A DNA stretch of 64,000 nucleotides from Streptomyces longispororuber (GTDB lineage: Bacteria; Actinomycetota; Actinomycetes; Streptomycetales; Streptomycetaceae). Where the stretch lies: positions 1-64,000 of the forward strand of contig NZ_BNBT01000025.1 of the NCBI RefSeq assembly GCF_014656095.1. Direction: 5' to 3'. Shown here piece after piece: positions 1 to 9,007 of the stretch. Below the pieces are notes generated by a model. It was not told the origin of the DNA and did not search any database. It was given only the letters and a program-made list of their open reading frames with translations. A program made the translations under genes and the position numbers. The first letter of the stretch is position 1; each line of letters starts with the position of its first letter.

Positions 1-2397
1 CCCCGCGGCATCCGCCGCGCCCCGACGGCCGGACCGCCCCGCCCGCCGGACGGCACCACGAACTTCGCGACGGGCCGCTCCCGGGCGGCGTGGCCCGGGA
101 CGACCGCCTCCGGCGAGCCGGGGGAGCCCGGCCCGGGCCGTGAGGGCGGGGCGGGGGCCCTGGCGGGAGCTGCCGCCGACGGGGCTGCCCCTGGCGGGGG
201 AGAGCGGACGGGGTCCGTCCCGAGCACGGAGGACCGGGTTGGGCCCCGTGGGGGCGGGGAAGCCCGGTCCGAGGCCGCCCCGGGTGGGCGAGGACGTGCG
301 GTCCCGGCCGGGCGGGAGGCTGAGATGTCCGACCTGGCTGGGCAGGAGGCTGCGGAGTCCGACTCGGCCGGGAGGAAGGCCGCGGGGACCGGCCCGGCCG
401 GGCGGAAGACCGACCCGGCTGCGGAAAAGGCCGCGGAGACCACCCTGGCCGCGCGGAAGGCTGCCCCGGCTGGGCGGGAGCCCGTGCCCGGTGCGGTTCC
501 GGGCCAACGAGGCGCCCACGCCGAGGACTCGCCCCCGCAGCACGCCACCCTCGCAGCCCGGCCGTCACGACCCGCCGAACCGCCCTCGCCGCCTGCCGAA
601 CCGCCTCCGGCGGCCGGGTCGCCCGCGCCGCCCACCGGCTCCCCGGCGGCTGAGCGGCCCTCACGGTCCACCGGCTCCACGGCCGCCGGCACGTCGCCCA
701 CCGCCACCGGGCCAACGGCGGCCGAGCCACCGGCGCCCTCCGCCGGGCCACGCCCGCCCTCCGACGAGCCACTTGCCCCACCTGCCGGATCACGGGCGCC
801 CTCCGCCGGGCCGCCCAAACCTCCCGAGCCTCCCGCCGGGGCGCCCGCGCCTCCCGCCGGGCCACCCAAGCCGTCCGCCGGGCCGCCCTCGCCGTCCGCC
901 AAACCGCTTCCGACATCCGCCGAGCCCCCGGCGGCACCCGTCGGACCGCCCGCGCCAGCCGCTAGGCCACCCGCACCGCCCGCAGGACCACCGGCGGCGC
1001 CCGCCCAGCCCCCCGCGACACCCACCGGGGCACCGGCCGAAGGCGCACCGCCGGCCCTCGCCAAGCCACCGGCCGGAGGTGCCGAAGGCGCACCGCCGGC
1101 CCTTGCCAAGCCACCGGCCGGAGGCACACCACCAGCGCCCGCCAGGCCACCCGCCCAAGGTGACCCTCTCTCCAAGCCTCCCGCCGAAGGCGAACCCTCG
1201 GCCACACCCCCGCCCGCCCCAGGGACACGCGCACAGCCACCCCGACCCGCCGACGGAGGCGCGGGGCCCGGGTCTCCCCGCCCCGAGGGGCCCGCACGCT
1301 CGGTGCCCCCCACCTACCGCGCCCCCGCCCCCTGGGCCCCCGCCGCCCCCTCCGGCCCCGTCAGCTTTCCCTCGGCGCCCGGGGCGTCCGTCCAGGGCCG
1401 GGGTGCCGGTGTCCCGGAGGTGGCCGAAAAGGCGGAGGCGGCGTACGTGGGGGACGGGCCGCCGACCTATGAGCCCGAGCCGACCGGGCTGCCCGCGGCC
1501 GACCCGGACGACCTCGGCAGCCTCGTCGCCGACACCGTGCTCGACGGCGCCCGCTACGGCACCAGCACGCTGCGCGCGGTGTCCCTGCGCGGGGACTCGG
1601 CGCGGTACCGGGGCGAGCCGCGCAGGGACGCCCTGCTCACCGCCCGGTTCGGGTCCGGCGAGGACGCGCTGGTCCTGGTCGCCATGGCCACCGGCGCCCG
1701 CGCCACGGCGGGGGCGCACCGCGCGGCGGCCGACGCCTGCGCGTGGATCGGCAGGGCCGTGGGCCGCAGCCACGCGCGGCTCGCGCAGGACATCCGGGCC
1801 GCCCGCCGCGGCGACCTGAAGTCCGGCCTGCACCGGCTCACCGACCGCAGCCTCGGCAGGCTGCGCGCCCGCGCCGCCGACCTCGGCCTGGAGCCGGAGG
1901 AGTACACGGCGTCCCTGCGCTGCCTGCTGCTGCCCGCCGACCCGCGCTGCCGCACCCGGGTGTTCTTCGGCGTCGGCTCCGGCGGCCTGTTCCGGCTGCG
2001 CGGCGGCGCGTGGGAGGACATCGAGCCGCGGGTCGCCACCGCCACCGGCGCCGCCGTGGTCGGCTTCGGCTCGCCGACGGCGCGCACCCCCGAGGGCGAC
2101 CGGCTCACCGTGGACCTGGGCATCACCACGCCCCCGAGCCCGTACGAGCCCGCGCCCGCGCCGCCGCGCGACCCCTTCCGGTTCCGCGCCTCCGTCGCCC
2201 GCCCGGGTGACACCCTGCTGCTGTGCACCGGCGGCCTCGCCGAACCGCTGCGCGGGGAGCCCGAGCTGGCCCGCCACCTCACCCGCCGCTGGGCCGGGAG
2301 CGGCCCGCCCGGCCTCGCCGCGTTCCTCGCCGACACCCAGGTGCGGGTCAAGGGGTACGCCGATGACCGTACGGCCGCCGCCGTGTGGGAGGCGTGA
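1..2397 (+). CDS. PP2C-family phosphatase-like protein with long Pro/Ala-rich N-terminus, 5'-truncated by the window
   Basis: The frame is open from base 1 to the TGA at 2395-2397. There is an ATG at 325 with a GGGAGG-like ribosome site. However, the decapeptide-like repeat around it (units resembling xxAGREAAES) already begins upstream of that ATG and G/C stays high at third positions, so I treat the gene as running in from outside. Several hundred residues of Pro/Ala/Gly-rich, probably disordered sequence precede a C-terminal domain (about 1500-2390) that resembles bacterial PP2C regulatory domains. The metal-binding motifs look lost: where active enzymes have DGMGGH it reads VAMATGARA, and where they have SDGL it reads CTGGLAEPL. 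It is therefore probably a catalytically dead regulator. The substrate is unknown. Confidence 0.75.
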   Translation, partial: PRGIRRAPTAGPPRPPDGTTNFATGRSRAAWPGTTASGEPGEPGPGREGGAGALAGAAADGAAPGGGERTGSVPSTEDRVGPRGGGEARSEAAPGGRGRAVPAGREAEMSDLAGQEAAESDSAGRKAAGTGPAGRKTDPAAEKAAETTLAARKAAPAGREPVPGAVPGQRGAHAEDSPPQHATLAARPSRPAEPPSPPAEPPPAAGSPAPPTGSPAAERPSRSTGSTAAGTSPTATGPTAAEPPAPSAGPRPPSDEPLAPPAGSRAPSAGPPKPPEPPAGAPAPPAGPPKPSAGPPSPSAKPLPTSAEPPAAPVGPPAPAARPPAPPAGPPAAPAQPPATPTGAPAEGAPPALAKPPAGGAEGAPPALAKPPAGGTPPAPARPPAQGDPLSKPPAEGEPSATPPPAPGTRAQPPRPADGGAGPGSPRPEGPARSVPPTYRAPAPWAPAAPSGPVSFPSAPGASVQGRGAGVPEVAEKAEAAYVGDGPPTYEPEPTGLPAADPDDLGSLVADTVLDGARYGTSTLRAVSLRGDSARYRGEPRRDALLTARFGSGEDALVLVAMATGARATAGAHRAAADACAWIGRAVGRSHARLAQDIRAARRGDLKSGLHRLTDRSLGRLRARAADLGLEPEEYTASLRCLLLPADPRCRTRVFFGVGSGGLFRLRGGAWEDIEPRVATATGAAVVGFGSPTARTPEGDRLTVDLGITTPPSPYEPAPAPPRDPFRFRASVARPGDTLLLCTGGLAEPLRGEPELARHLTRRWAGSGPPGLAAFLADTQVRVKGYADDRTAAAVWEA

Positions 2398-2451
2398 GCG
2401 CGTTCCCTGTGAATTCATGGACCCACAGCGACCGAAGGGGTGCGTGAAGAC

Positions 2452-4194
2452 ATGGCCAAGCAGAACGTCGCCGAGCAGTTCGTCGACATCGTCGTCCGCG
2501 CCGGGGTGAAACGCCTCTACGGCGTCGTCGGCGACAGCCTGAACCCCGTCGTGGACGCGATCCGGCGCACCAAGGGCATCGAGTGGATCCAGGTCCGGCA
2601 CGAGGAGACCGCCGCCTTCGCCGCCGGGGCGGAGGCGCAGATCACCGGCTCGCTCGCCGCCTGCGCGGGCTCCTGCGGCCCCGGCAACCTCCACCTCATC
2701 AACGGCCTGTACGACGCCCACCGCTCCATGGCCCCGGTCCTCGCCCTGGCCTCGCAGATCCCCTCCTCCGAGATCGGCCTCGGCTACTTCCAGGAGACCC
2801 ACCCCGACCATCTGTTCCGCGAGTGCAGCCACTACTGCGAACTGATCTCCAGCCCGCGGCAGATGCCCCGCCTGCTGCACACCGCCATCCAGCACGCCGT
2901 GGGCCGGTCCGGCGTCAGCGTCGTCTCCCTGCCGGGCGACCTCGCCTCCGAGCCCGCCCCGGAGAAGGCCGTCGAGACCGCCCTCGTCACCACCCGCCCC
3001 ACCGTGCGCCCCGGCGACGCCGAGATCGACGCGCTCGCCGCGATGGTCGACGAGGCCGACAAGGTCACGCTGTTCTGCGGCAGCGGCACGGCCGGCGCGC
3101 ACGCCGAGGTGATGGCCTTCGCCGAGAAGGTCAAGTCCCCGGTGGGGCACGCCCTGCGTGGCAAGGAGTGGATCCAGTACGACAACCCGTACGACGTGGG
3201 CATGAGCGGGCTGCTCGGCTACGGCGCCGCCTACGAGGCCACCCACGGGTGCGACCTGCTCATCCTGCTCGGCACCGACTTCCCGTACAACGCCTTCCTG
3301 CCCGACGACGTGAAGATCGCCCAGGTCGACGTGCGCCCCGAGCGCCTCGGCCGTCGCTCGAAGCTGGACCTCGCGGTGTGGGGCGACGTACGCGAGACGC
3401 TGCGCTGCCTGACCCCGCGCGTCTCGCCGAAGTCGAACCGCAAGTTCCTCGACAAGATGCTGAAGAAGCACGCCGACGCGCTGGAGGGCGTGGTCAAGGC
3501 CTACACCCGCAAGGTCGACAAGCACGTCCCGATCCACCCCGAGTACGTCGCCTCCGTCCTCGACGACCTCGCCGACGATTCGGCGATCTTCACGGTCGAC
3601 ACCGGCATGTGCAACGTCTGGGCCGCCCGCTACCTCACGCCCAACGGCAGGCGCCGCGTCATCGGCTCCTTCAGCCACGGCTCCATGGCCAACGCGCTGC
3701 CGCAGGCCATCGGCGCGCAGTTCACCGACCGGCGGCGGCAGGTCGTGGCGATGTCGGGCGACGGCGGCTTCTCCATGCTGATGGGCGACTTCCTCACCCT
3801 GGTGCAGTACGACCTGCCGGTGAAGGTGGTCCTCTTCAACAACTCCTCGCTGGGGATGGTGGAGCTGGAGATGCTGGTCGCGGGCCTGCCCTCGCACGGC
3901 ACCACCAACCACAACCCGGACTTCGCGGCCGTGGCCCGCGCGGCCGGGGCCCACGGCGTCCGCGTGGAGAAGCCCAAGCAGCTCGCGGGCGCCCTCAAGG
4001 ACGCCTTCGCCCACAAGGGCCCCGCCCTCGTCGACGTCGTCACCGACCCCAACGCCCTGTCCATCCCGCCCAAGATCAAGTCCGAGATGGTCACCGGCTT
4101 CGCGCTCTCCGCCAGCAAGATCGTCCTGGACGGCGGGGTGGGCCGCATGCTCCAGATGGCCCGCTCCAACCTCCGTAACGTGCCCCGGCCCTGA
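2452..4194 (+). CDS. poxB: Pyruvate dehydrogenase (quinone) / pyruvate oxidase
   Basis: 580-residue thiamine-diphosphate enzyme of the PoxB type, predicted to decarboxylate pyruvate to acetate and CO2 and pass electrons to the quinone pool. The N-terminal TPP domain has the activating Glu in VRHEETAAFAAGAE. The central FAD/Rossmann-like domain follows, and the C-terminal domain has the TPP/Mg motif GDGGFS...FNNSSLG. I chose the ATG at 2452 (MAKQNVAEQFVDIV) with AAGGGG upstream. A GTG at 2440 in frame would add four residues. It stands alone, 54 bases after the PP2C-like gene and converging on a LysR gene only 7 bases away. An acetolactate synthase-like role is less likely, given the closer match to PoxB sequences I recall. 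Confidence 0.9.
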   Translation: MAKQNVAEQFVDIVVRAGVKRLYGVVGDSLNPVVDAIRRTKGIEWIQVRHEETAAFAAGAEAQITGSLAACAGSCGPGNLHLINGLYDAHRSMAPVLALASQIPSSEIGLGYFQETHPDHLFRECSHYCELISSPRQMPRLLHTAIQHAVGRSGVSVVSLPGDLASEPAPEKAVETALVTTRPTVRPGDAEIDALAAMVDEADKVTLFCGSGTAGAHAEVMAFAEKVKSPVGHALRGKEWIQYDNPYDVGMSGLLGYGAAYEATHGCDLLILLGTDFPYNAFLPDDVKIAQVDVRPERLGRRSKLDLAVWGDVRETLRCLTPRVSPKSNRKFLDKMLKKHADALEGVVKAYTRKVDKHVPIHPEYVASVLDDLADDSAIFTVDTGMCNVWAARYLTPNGRRRVIGSFSHGSMANALPQAIGAQFTDRRRQVVAMSGDGGFSMLMGDFLTLVQYDLPVKVVLFNNSSLGMVELEMLVAGLPSHGTTNHNPDFAAVARAAGAHGVRVEKPKQLAGALKDAFAHKGPALVDVVTDPNALSIPPKIKSEMVTGFALSASKIVLDGGVGRMLQMARSNLRNVPRP

Positions 4195-4201
4195 CGCGTC
4201 A

Positions 4202-5101
4202 TCAGTCCTCGGGGTCGGCGCCCCGGACCCCGAGGACGTCCAGCATCGCCCGCGTCGCCGGGCTCGGGTTGAACCGCCCCCACGCCAGGTACTCGACGCG
4301 GCGCGGCCCGTCCGCCACCGGCACCAGGGCCAGTTCCGGATCGCCGGCGGCCAGCGGCCGCACGAACGCCGACGGCAGCAGCGCGACGCCGAGGTCCCGC
4401 GCGACCAGCCGGGTGATCAGCTCCGCGACCCCGGCCTCGTACGCGACGTCGCGGGCCAGGCCCGCGGCGGCGAACGCCTGGTCGGACTGGGCCCGCGCGG
4501 GCGTCCCCGCCACGAAGTCCACGAACGTCTCGTCGGCGATGTCGAGGAGCGTGACCCGGGCGGCGCCCGCGAGGCGGTGACCGGTGGGCACCACCAGCAC
4601 GTGCTCGTCGCGGTCGAGGGCGAGGGTCTCCACGCCGGGCGGCCGCGCGCCCTCGGGCAGGCCGAGGAAGGCGATGTCCAGGTCGCCCCGCCGCACCGCC
4701 GCCGCGAGTTCGTCGCTGCCCCCGGCGCGCAGCAGGACCCGCACGTCCGGGTGGCGGGCCCGGTACCGCTGCAGCACCTCGGGTACGTCGACGGCGGCCG
4801 TGGTCACTATGACGCCCACCGCGAGGGTGCCGCGCACCACGCCCGTCGCGGCGGCGGCGTCGGCCACCGCCCGGTCGGCGGCGGTCAGGCACTCGCGCGC
4901 GCCGACGAGGAACGCCTCCCCGGCGCTGGTCAGTTCGACCCGGCGGCTGGACCGGGCGAACAGCTTGACCCCGAGCTCCCGCTCCAGGTTCGCGATCCGG
5001 TGACTGAGCGACGACTGCACCACCAGGCAGCGCTCCGCCGCCCGTGTGAAGTTGCGGGTCTCGGCGACGGCGACGACGTACCGGAGCTGTTGGAGGTCCA
5101 T
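4202..5101 (-). CDS. LysR-family transcriptional regulator
   Basis: 299 residues. The N-terminal winged helix-turn-helix is classic for the family (MDLQQLRYVVAVAETRNFTRAAERC, then SLSHRIANLERELGVKLFAR split over residues 1-60). It is followed by a LysR effector-binding domain with two periplasmic-binding-protein-like lobes. Family members usually start two or three residues before the LQQLR motif, so I prefer the ATG at 5101; upstream in-frame ATGs reach 5140. It is divergent from the EamA exporter gene (78 bases between the chosen starts), which makes that exporter and the coupled NAD(P)-binding gene the likely targets. The effector is unknown. Confidence 0.88.
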   Translation of the reverse strand: MDLQQLRYVVAVAETRNFTRAAERCLVVQSSLSHRIANLERELGVKLFARSSRRVELTSAGEAFLVGARECLTAADRAVADAAAATGVVRGTLAVGVIVTTAAVDVPEVLQRYRARHPDVRVLLRAGGSDELAAAVRRGDLDIAFLGLPEGARPPGVETLALDRDEHVLVVPTGHRLAGAARVTLLDIADETFVDFVAGTPARAQSDQAFAAAGLARDVAYEAGVAELITRLVARDLGVALLPSAFVRPLAAGDPELALVPVADGPRRVEYLAWGRFNPSPATRAMLDVLGVRGADPED

Positions 5102-5179
5102 GGAGCCATCGTTCCCGTTCATGGCTGTCATCGCAATCATGCTTTGGATTCATGGCCGCTCGGCGCCGAGACTACCGCC

Positions 5180-6244
5180 ATGCAGACCTCGACCCCACGG
5201 TCGCCGGGCCCGTCGCGGACCTCGTCCGCGCAGCGCGCCGCGACCGTCGCGCTGACCGCCCTCGCCCCGATCTCCTGGGGCACCACGTACGCCGTGACCA
5301 CGGAGCTGCTGCCGCCGGGTCACCCGCTGTTCGCCGGACTGATGCGCGCCCTGCCCGCCGGGCTGCTCGCGCTGGCCCTCACCCGCGTCCTGCCGCGCGG
5401 GGACTGGTGGTGGAAGGCCGCCGTCCTGGGCGCGCTCAACATCGGCGCCTTCTTCCCGCTGCTGTTCCTGGCGGCCGAACGGCTGCCCGGCGGGGTCGCC
5501 GCCACCCTCGGCGCCGCCCAGCCGCTGCTTGTCGCGGTGCTGGCCGTCGCGGTGCTCCGCGACCGGCCGACGGCCTGGCGGCTGTGCTGGGGCGTCGTCG
5601 GTGTGGTCGGCGTCGGCTTCGTCGTGCTCGGGCCGCGCGCCCGCCTCGACGCCGTCGGGGTGCTCGCGGGCCTCGCCGGTACGGCGACCATGGCCCTCGG
5701 CCTGGTCCTCGCCAAGCGCTGGGGGCGCCCGGCGGGGGTCGGCCCCATGGCCCTGGCCGGCTGGCAGCTCGCGGTGGGCGGTCTGATGCTGCTTCCGCTG
5801 ACCCTCGCGGTCGAGGGGGTGCCGCAGCGGATCGACGCCGGTGCCGCGGCCGGCTACCTCTGGCTCGGCTCCATGGGCGGGCTCATCGCGTACACCCTGT
5901 GGTTCCGCGGGATCGGCAGGCTGCCGGTGGGCGCCTCCGCGCCGCTGGTACTGCTGTCCCCGTTGGTCGCGACCCTCGTCGGTCTCGGCCTCGGCGAGTC
6001 CCTCGGCCTCCTCCAGAGCCTCGGCTTCGTGCTCGCCCTGGCCGCCCTGCTCGCGGCGCAGCTCGACTCCCCACGCGGGCCCCGCCGCGCACCCGGCGAG
6101 GGCGTACGGAACCCGAAGCACGCGGACCGCCCCGCCGACGCCCGGCCTGCGGACGACCGGCCTGCGGAAGACCGCCCCGCACACCACGCACCCGAAGACG
6201 ACCGCCCCCGAGAGGGCCACGCGGCAGGAGGACGAGCCCGATGA
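5180..6244 (+). CDS. EamA-family (DMT) transporter
   Basis: 354-residue inner-membrane protein with about ten hydrophobic segments in two homologous halves (EamA domains roughly residues 25-150 and 165-295), typical of drug/metabolite exporters. Characteristic stretches are WGTTYAVTTELLPPG at the start and LGAAQPLLVAVLAV in the first repeat. The C-terminal 60 residues are charged low-complexity sequence (repeated PADxRPxD) that is not part of the fold. The start ATG at 5180 follows the divergent LysR gene. The stop overlaps the next start as ATGA, so translation is probably coupled. The substrate is not predictable. Confidence 0.88.
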   Translation: MQTSTPRSPGPSRTSSAQRAATVALTALAPISWGTTYAVTTELLPPGHPLFAGLMRALPAGLLALALTRVLPRGDWWWKAAVLGALNIGAFFPLLFLAAERLPGGVAATLGAAQPLLVAVLAVAVLRDRPTAWRLCWGVVGVVGVGFVVLGPRARLDAVGVLAGLAGTATMALGLVLAKRWGRPAGVGPMALAGWQLAVGGLMLLPLTLAVEGVPQRIDAGAAAGYLWLGSMGGLIAYTLWFRGIGRLPVGASAPLVLLSPLVATLVGLGLGESLGLLQSLGFVLALAALLAAQLDSPRGPRRAPGEGVRNPKHADRPADARPADDRPAEDRPAHHAPEDDRPREGHAAGGRAR

Positions 6245-6348
6245 CGCAGAGCGGGATGACGGATACCGGGATGACGGATACCGGGATGACGAAGGCCAGG
6301 ACGGTGAAGACAGGGATGACGGAGGCCGGGATGACGGAGAACGGGACG
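6241..6348 (+). repeat. In-frame 15-bp repeats encoding MTxxG pentapeptides
   Basis: Imperfect tandem copies of ATGACGGATACCGGG at the 5' end of the NAD(P)-binding gene, with a 30-base variant in the middle. Each unit offers another in-frame ATG preceded by a G-rich stretch, so unit number could change the start without shifting the frame. Confidence 0.7.
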
Positions 6349-7185
6349 ACGACGGCCGGTGCGGTGGCGGCCGGGACGGTGGCGGACGGAGCCGTGGCGG
6401 CCGGAGCCGCGGACCGGGCGCAGGGAGCGGGCCGGGTGGAGGGAGCGGATCGGGTAGGTCGGGTGGCGCGGGCCCGGGCCACGGAGGCAGGCCCGGCGGG
6501 CGCGGCCCCGGACGGGGCGCGGGCGGGGCTGCGGATCGTGGTGCTCGGGGCCAGTGGGATGGTCGGGAGCCGGGTGACCCGGGAGGCCGCCGCGCGCGGG
6601 CACCGGGTGCTCGCCCTGGCGCGGAAGCCCGCGAGCGACGACCCGGCCGTGACGCCGGTGGCGGTGGACGCGCGCGACCCCGCGACGCTGCGCGCCGCGC
6701 TCGCCGCCTCCCGCGCGGACGCCGTCGTCCTGGCCGTGCGGACCGAGCCGGCCGACCGGGACTTCCTCGTCGACACCGCCCGCACCGTCCTCGACGCGGC
6801 CGCCCGGACCGGGGCGCGCGTCCTGGTGGTGGGCGGGGCCGGGGCGCTGCGCAGCCCGGGCCGGCCGGAGCTGCTGGTCGCCGACGACCCCGCGTACGTC
6901 CCCGAGGACCTGCGGCCGGTCGCCGCCGCCGGGGTCGCCCAGCTCCGCGCCGCCCAGGAGCACGCCCACGGCGACTGGGTCTACCTGAGCCCGCCCGCCC
7001 TGCTGGAGCCCGGCCGCCGGACCGGCCGCTACCGGCGCGGCGGCGACACCCTGCTCACCGCAGCCGACGGCCGCTCCTGGATCAGCGCCGAGGACCTGGC
7101 CGCCGCCGTGGTCGACGAACTGGAGAGCCCCGGTTCCGAGCGCCACGTCACGGTCGTCCACCGCGAGGGGCCCCCGGCCGCGTAG
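6241..7185 (+). CDS. NAD(P)H-binding protein (atypical SDR / NmrA-like) with repeat-rich N-terminus
   Basis: 314 residues. From about residue 97 there is a Rossmann fold with the dinucleotide motif LRIVVLGASGMVGSRV and a later SWISAEDLAAAVVDEL segment, typical of NAD(P)H-binding YwnB/NmrA-like proteins. There is no clear SDR catalytic YxxxK, so it may sense or bind NAD(P) rather than act as a standard dehydrogenase. The first about 95 residues are low complexity and begin with repeated MTxxG pentapeptides, so several in-frame ATGs exist. The ATG at 6241 is chosen for the ATGA overlap with the exporter, but translation might really begin later. It ends 1 base from the convergent GntR gene. Confidence 0.78.
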   Translation: MTQSGMTDTGMTDTGMTKARTVKTGMTEAGMTENGTTTAGAVAAGTVADGAVAAGAADRAQGAGRVEGADRVGRVARARATEAGPAGAAPDGARAGLRIVVLGASGMVGSRVTREAAARGHRVLALARKPASDDPAVTPVAVDARDPATLRAALAASRADAVVLAVRTEPADRDFLVDTARTVLDAAARTGARVLVVGGAGALRSPGRPELLVADDPAYVPEDLRPVAAAGVAQLRAAQEHAHGDWVYLSPPALLEPGRRTGRYRRGGDTLLTAADGRSWISAEDLAAAVVDELESPGSERHVTVVHREGPPAA

Positions 7186-7186
7186 C

Positions 7187-7948
7187 TCAGCTCCCGGCGA
7201 AGTGCTCCCGCACCAGCGTCTGCACCACGGCCAGGTCCCCCGCGGTGAGCGCGTCGAGCAGGGCCGTGTGCTCGGCCGCGTCGGCCACCAGGTCCGCGCG
7301 CCGGGCGTGCACCGGGCCGGTGACGAGGGGCCACTGGGAGCGCCGGTGGAGGTCGTCGGCGACCTGGACGAGCTGCTCGTTCCCGCAGAGCCCGAGCAGC
7401 GCCCGGTGGAAGGCCCGGTCCGCGTCGGCGTACCGGGCGCGGTCCCCGGCGGCCGCGGCCACCACGGTCGCCTCGGCCAGCGGCCGCAGCTCGGCCCAGC
7501 GCCCCGCGGGCACGGTCCGCGCCAGGCGCAGCATCACCGGCACCTCGATCAGCGCGCGGACCTCGGCCAGCTCCCCGAGCTCCCGCGCGCTGCGCCGGGT
7601 GACCCGGAACCCGCGGTTCGGGACCACCTCGACCGCCCCCTCGACGGCGAGCTGCTGCATCGCCTCGCGCACCGGCGTGGCCGAGACGCCCAGGCGCTCG
7701 CCGAGCACGGGCGCCGAGTAGACCTCGCCGGGCGTCAGCTCCCCGTCGACGAGGGCCGCGCGCAGGGCGTCGAGCACCTGCCCGCGCACGGAGCTGCGCC
7801 GTACGACGGCCCGCGGCGCGGGCGCCGCGTGCGGGTGCTCGCCCCGCGTCACCGCCCGGTCGCCCGGCCCGGCACCGGGCTGCTCCGGCACTCGCGCGGC
7901 GGCGCAGCGGGCGGACCCCTCCGCCGCGCCCGCTCTGGCCCGCTCCAC
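7187..7948 (-). CDS. GntR-family transcriptional regulator (FCD subfamily)
   Basis: 253 residues. An N-terminal basic extension is followed by a GntR winged helix (VRGQVLDALRAALVDGELTPG, then SAPVLGERLGVSATPVREAM) at about residues 54-110, and then an all-helical FCD ligand domain to the end. FCD regulators usually respond to carboxylic acids and often control sugar-acid or amino-acid catabolism. The GTG at 7948 is supported by GGGAGGT a few bases upstream; a second GTG at 7852 would remove the extension. It is divergent from the FhuF-type gene, but the iron box between them argues that iron is the main control there. The ligand is unknown. Confidence 0.85.
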   Translation of the reverse strand: MERARAGAAEGSARCAAARVPEQPGAGPGDRAVTRGEHPHAAPAPRAVVRRSSVRGQVLDALRAALVDGELTPGEVYSAPVLGERLGVSATPVREAMQQLAVEGAVEVVPNRGFRVTRRSARELGELAEVRALIEVPVMLRLARTVPAGRWAELRPLAEATVVAAAAGDRARYADADRAFHRALLGLCGNEQLVQVADDLHRRSQWPLVTGPVHARRADLVADAAEHTALLDALTAGDLAVVQTLVREHFAGS

Positions 7949-8088
7949 TCGCTACCTCCCGCGTCCCCGCGATCCCGCGTCCCACCCGTCACGTATCGGA
8001 TCGCACCGGACCGGAAACGTACGATCCGGAACATCCGAGCAGCACCCTAGGCGGACCGCCCCCCAGTTGAAACCTCGATCATGTTGGG

Positions 8089-8107
8089 TAAGGTTAGGCT
8101 TACCTGC
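8089..8107 (+). promoter_or_regulatory. Iron box (DmdR/IdeR-type operator)
   Basis: TAAGGTTAGGCTTACCTGC matches 15 of 19 positions of the DtxR/IdeR/DmdR consensus TTAGGTTAGGCTAACCTAA, including the central GGTTAGGC. It lies 28 bases upstream of the FhuF-type gene, where iron-loaded repressor would block transcription. Confidence 0.8.
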
Positions 8108-8134
8108 AATCGATCGTGATTCGGCGGTCCCCGC

Positions 8135-9007
8135 ATGTCCGTTCCCACCCTGGAATCCGGCGCCCGGCACACGGAGCGCGTCCCCGGCCCGCTCACGGGC
8201 GCGTACGCCCGCCTGGCCGAGGTGTACCCCGGGCTGCGGATCCAGGAGCTGGCCCCGGACGAGCCGGCCCCGCGCGGCGAGGGCTGGATCACCGCCGGGC
8301 AGCTCGCGGCGGCCGGGCCCGAGTTCGAGGAGTTCCTGGCCTGGGACGACGCGCAGGTGCTCAAGGACTACGGGCAGCGGGCCCGCCCCGACGTGGTGGC
8401 CAGCTTCGCCCTGCACCGCTACGCCTGGCCCGCCTGCCTGCTGATCACCGTGCCCTGGTTCCTGCACCGCCGCGTGCCGCGCTTCCCGGTCGAGCACGTC
8501 GCCTACCAGCGCGTCCTCGGCGCCATGGCGGTGCGCCCGACCACCTTCGCCTGCCTGCCGGACGACCCGGCGGCCACGCTGCCCGGCGCCCGGGTGGTGC
8601 CGGACGAGGAGGCCCTGCGCGCGGAGGTGCGGGCCGCGGTGGCCGAGCACCTGGGGCCGCTCCTCGACGGCTTCGGGCCGCGCATGCGACGCCGCGGGCG
8701 CGCCCTGTGGGCCATGGCGACCGACGAGATCGTCGAGGGCATCTGGTACGTCGCCCACCTCCTGGGCGAGGAGGAGCGGGCCACCGCCGAGCTGGAGCGG
8801 CTCCTGCCGGGCGCCACCCAGCCGTACGTCGGCACCGCCGCCTTCCGCGAGCTGACCGGGCCGAACGGCGAGAAGCTGCCGACCCGCGACCGCGCGAGCT
8901 GCTGCATGTTCTACACGCTGCGGCCCGAGGAGACCTGCGTCACCTGCCCGCGCATGTGCGACGCCGACCGCGCCGCCAAGCTCGCGGCCTCGGCCGCCGG
9001 GGCCTGA
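8135..9007 (+). CDS. FhuF-like ferric-siderophore reductase, 2Fe-2S protein
   Basis: 290 residues with the FhuF-type C-terminal iron-sulfur motif: SCCMFYTLRPEETCVTCPRMC contains C-C-x10-C-x2-C, which binds a [2Fe-2S] cluster. The N-terminal domain is IucA/FhuF-like. The protein is expected to reduce ferric iron in imported siderophore complexes in the cytoplasm. The ATG at 8135 follows the iron box, so expression should rise under iron starvation. No siderophore biosynthesis or ABC importer genes lie nearby, so it probably serves importers encoded elsewhere. Confidence 0.88.
   Translation: MSVPTLESGARHTERVPGPLTGAYARLAEVYPGLRIQELAPDEPAPRGEGWITAGQLAAAGPEFEEFLAWDDAQVLKDYGQRARPDVVASFALHRYAWPACLLITVPWFLHRRVPRFPVEHVAYQRVLGAMAVRPTTFACLPDDPAATLPGARVVPDEEALRAEVRAAVAEHLGPLLDGFGPRMRRRGRALWAMATDEIVEGIWYVAHLLGEEERATAELERLLPGATQPYVGTAAFRELTGPNGEKLPTRDRASCCMFYTLRPEETCVTCPRMCDADRAAKLAASAAGA

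Noticed and set aside
790-4014. Long open frame on the minus strand antisense to the PP2C-like and poxB genes
   Set aside because: Composition and lack of motifs show it is a GC-bias shadow of the real plus-strand genes. The same holds for other long antisense frames, for example across the LanKC genes.
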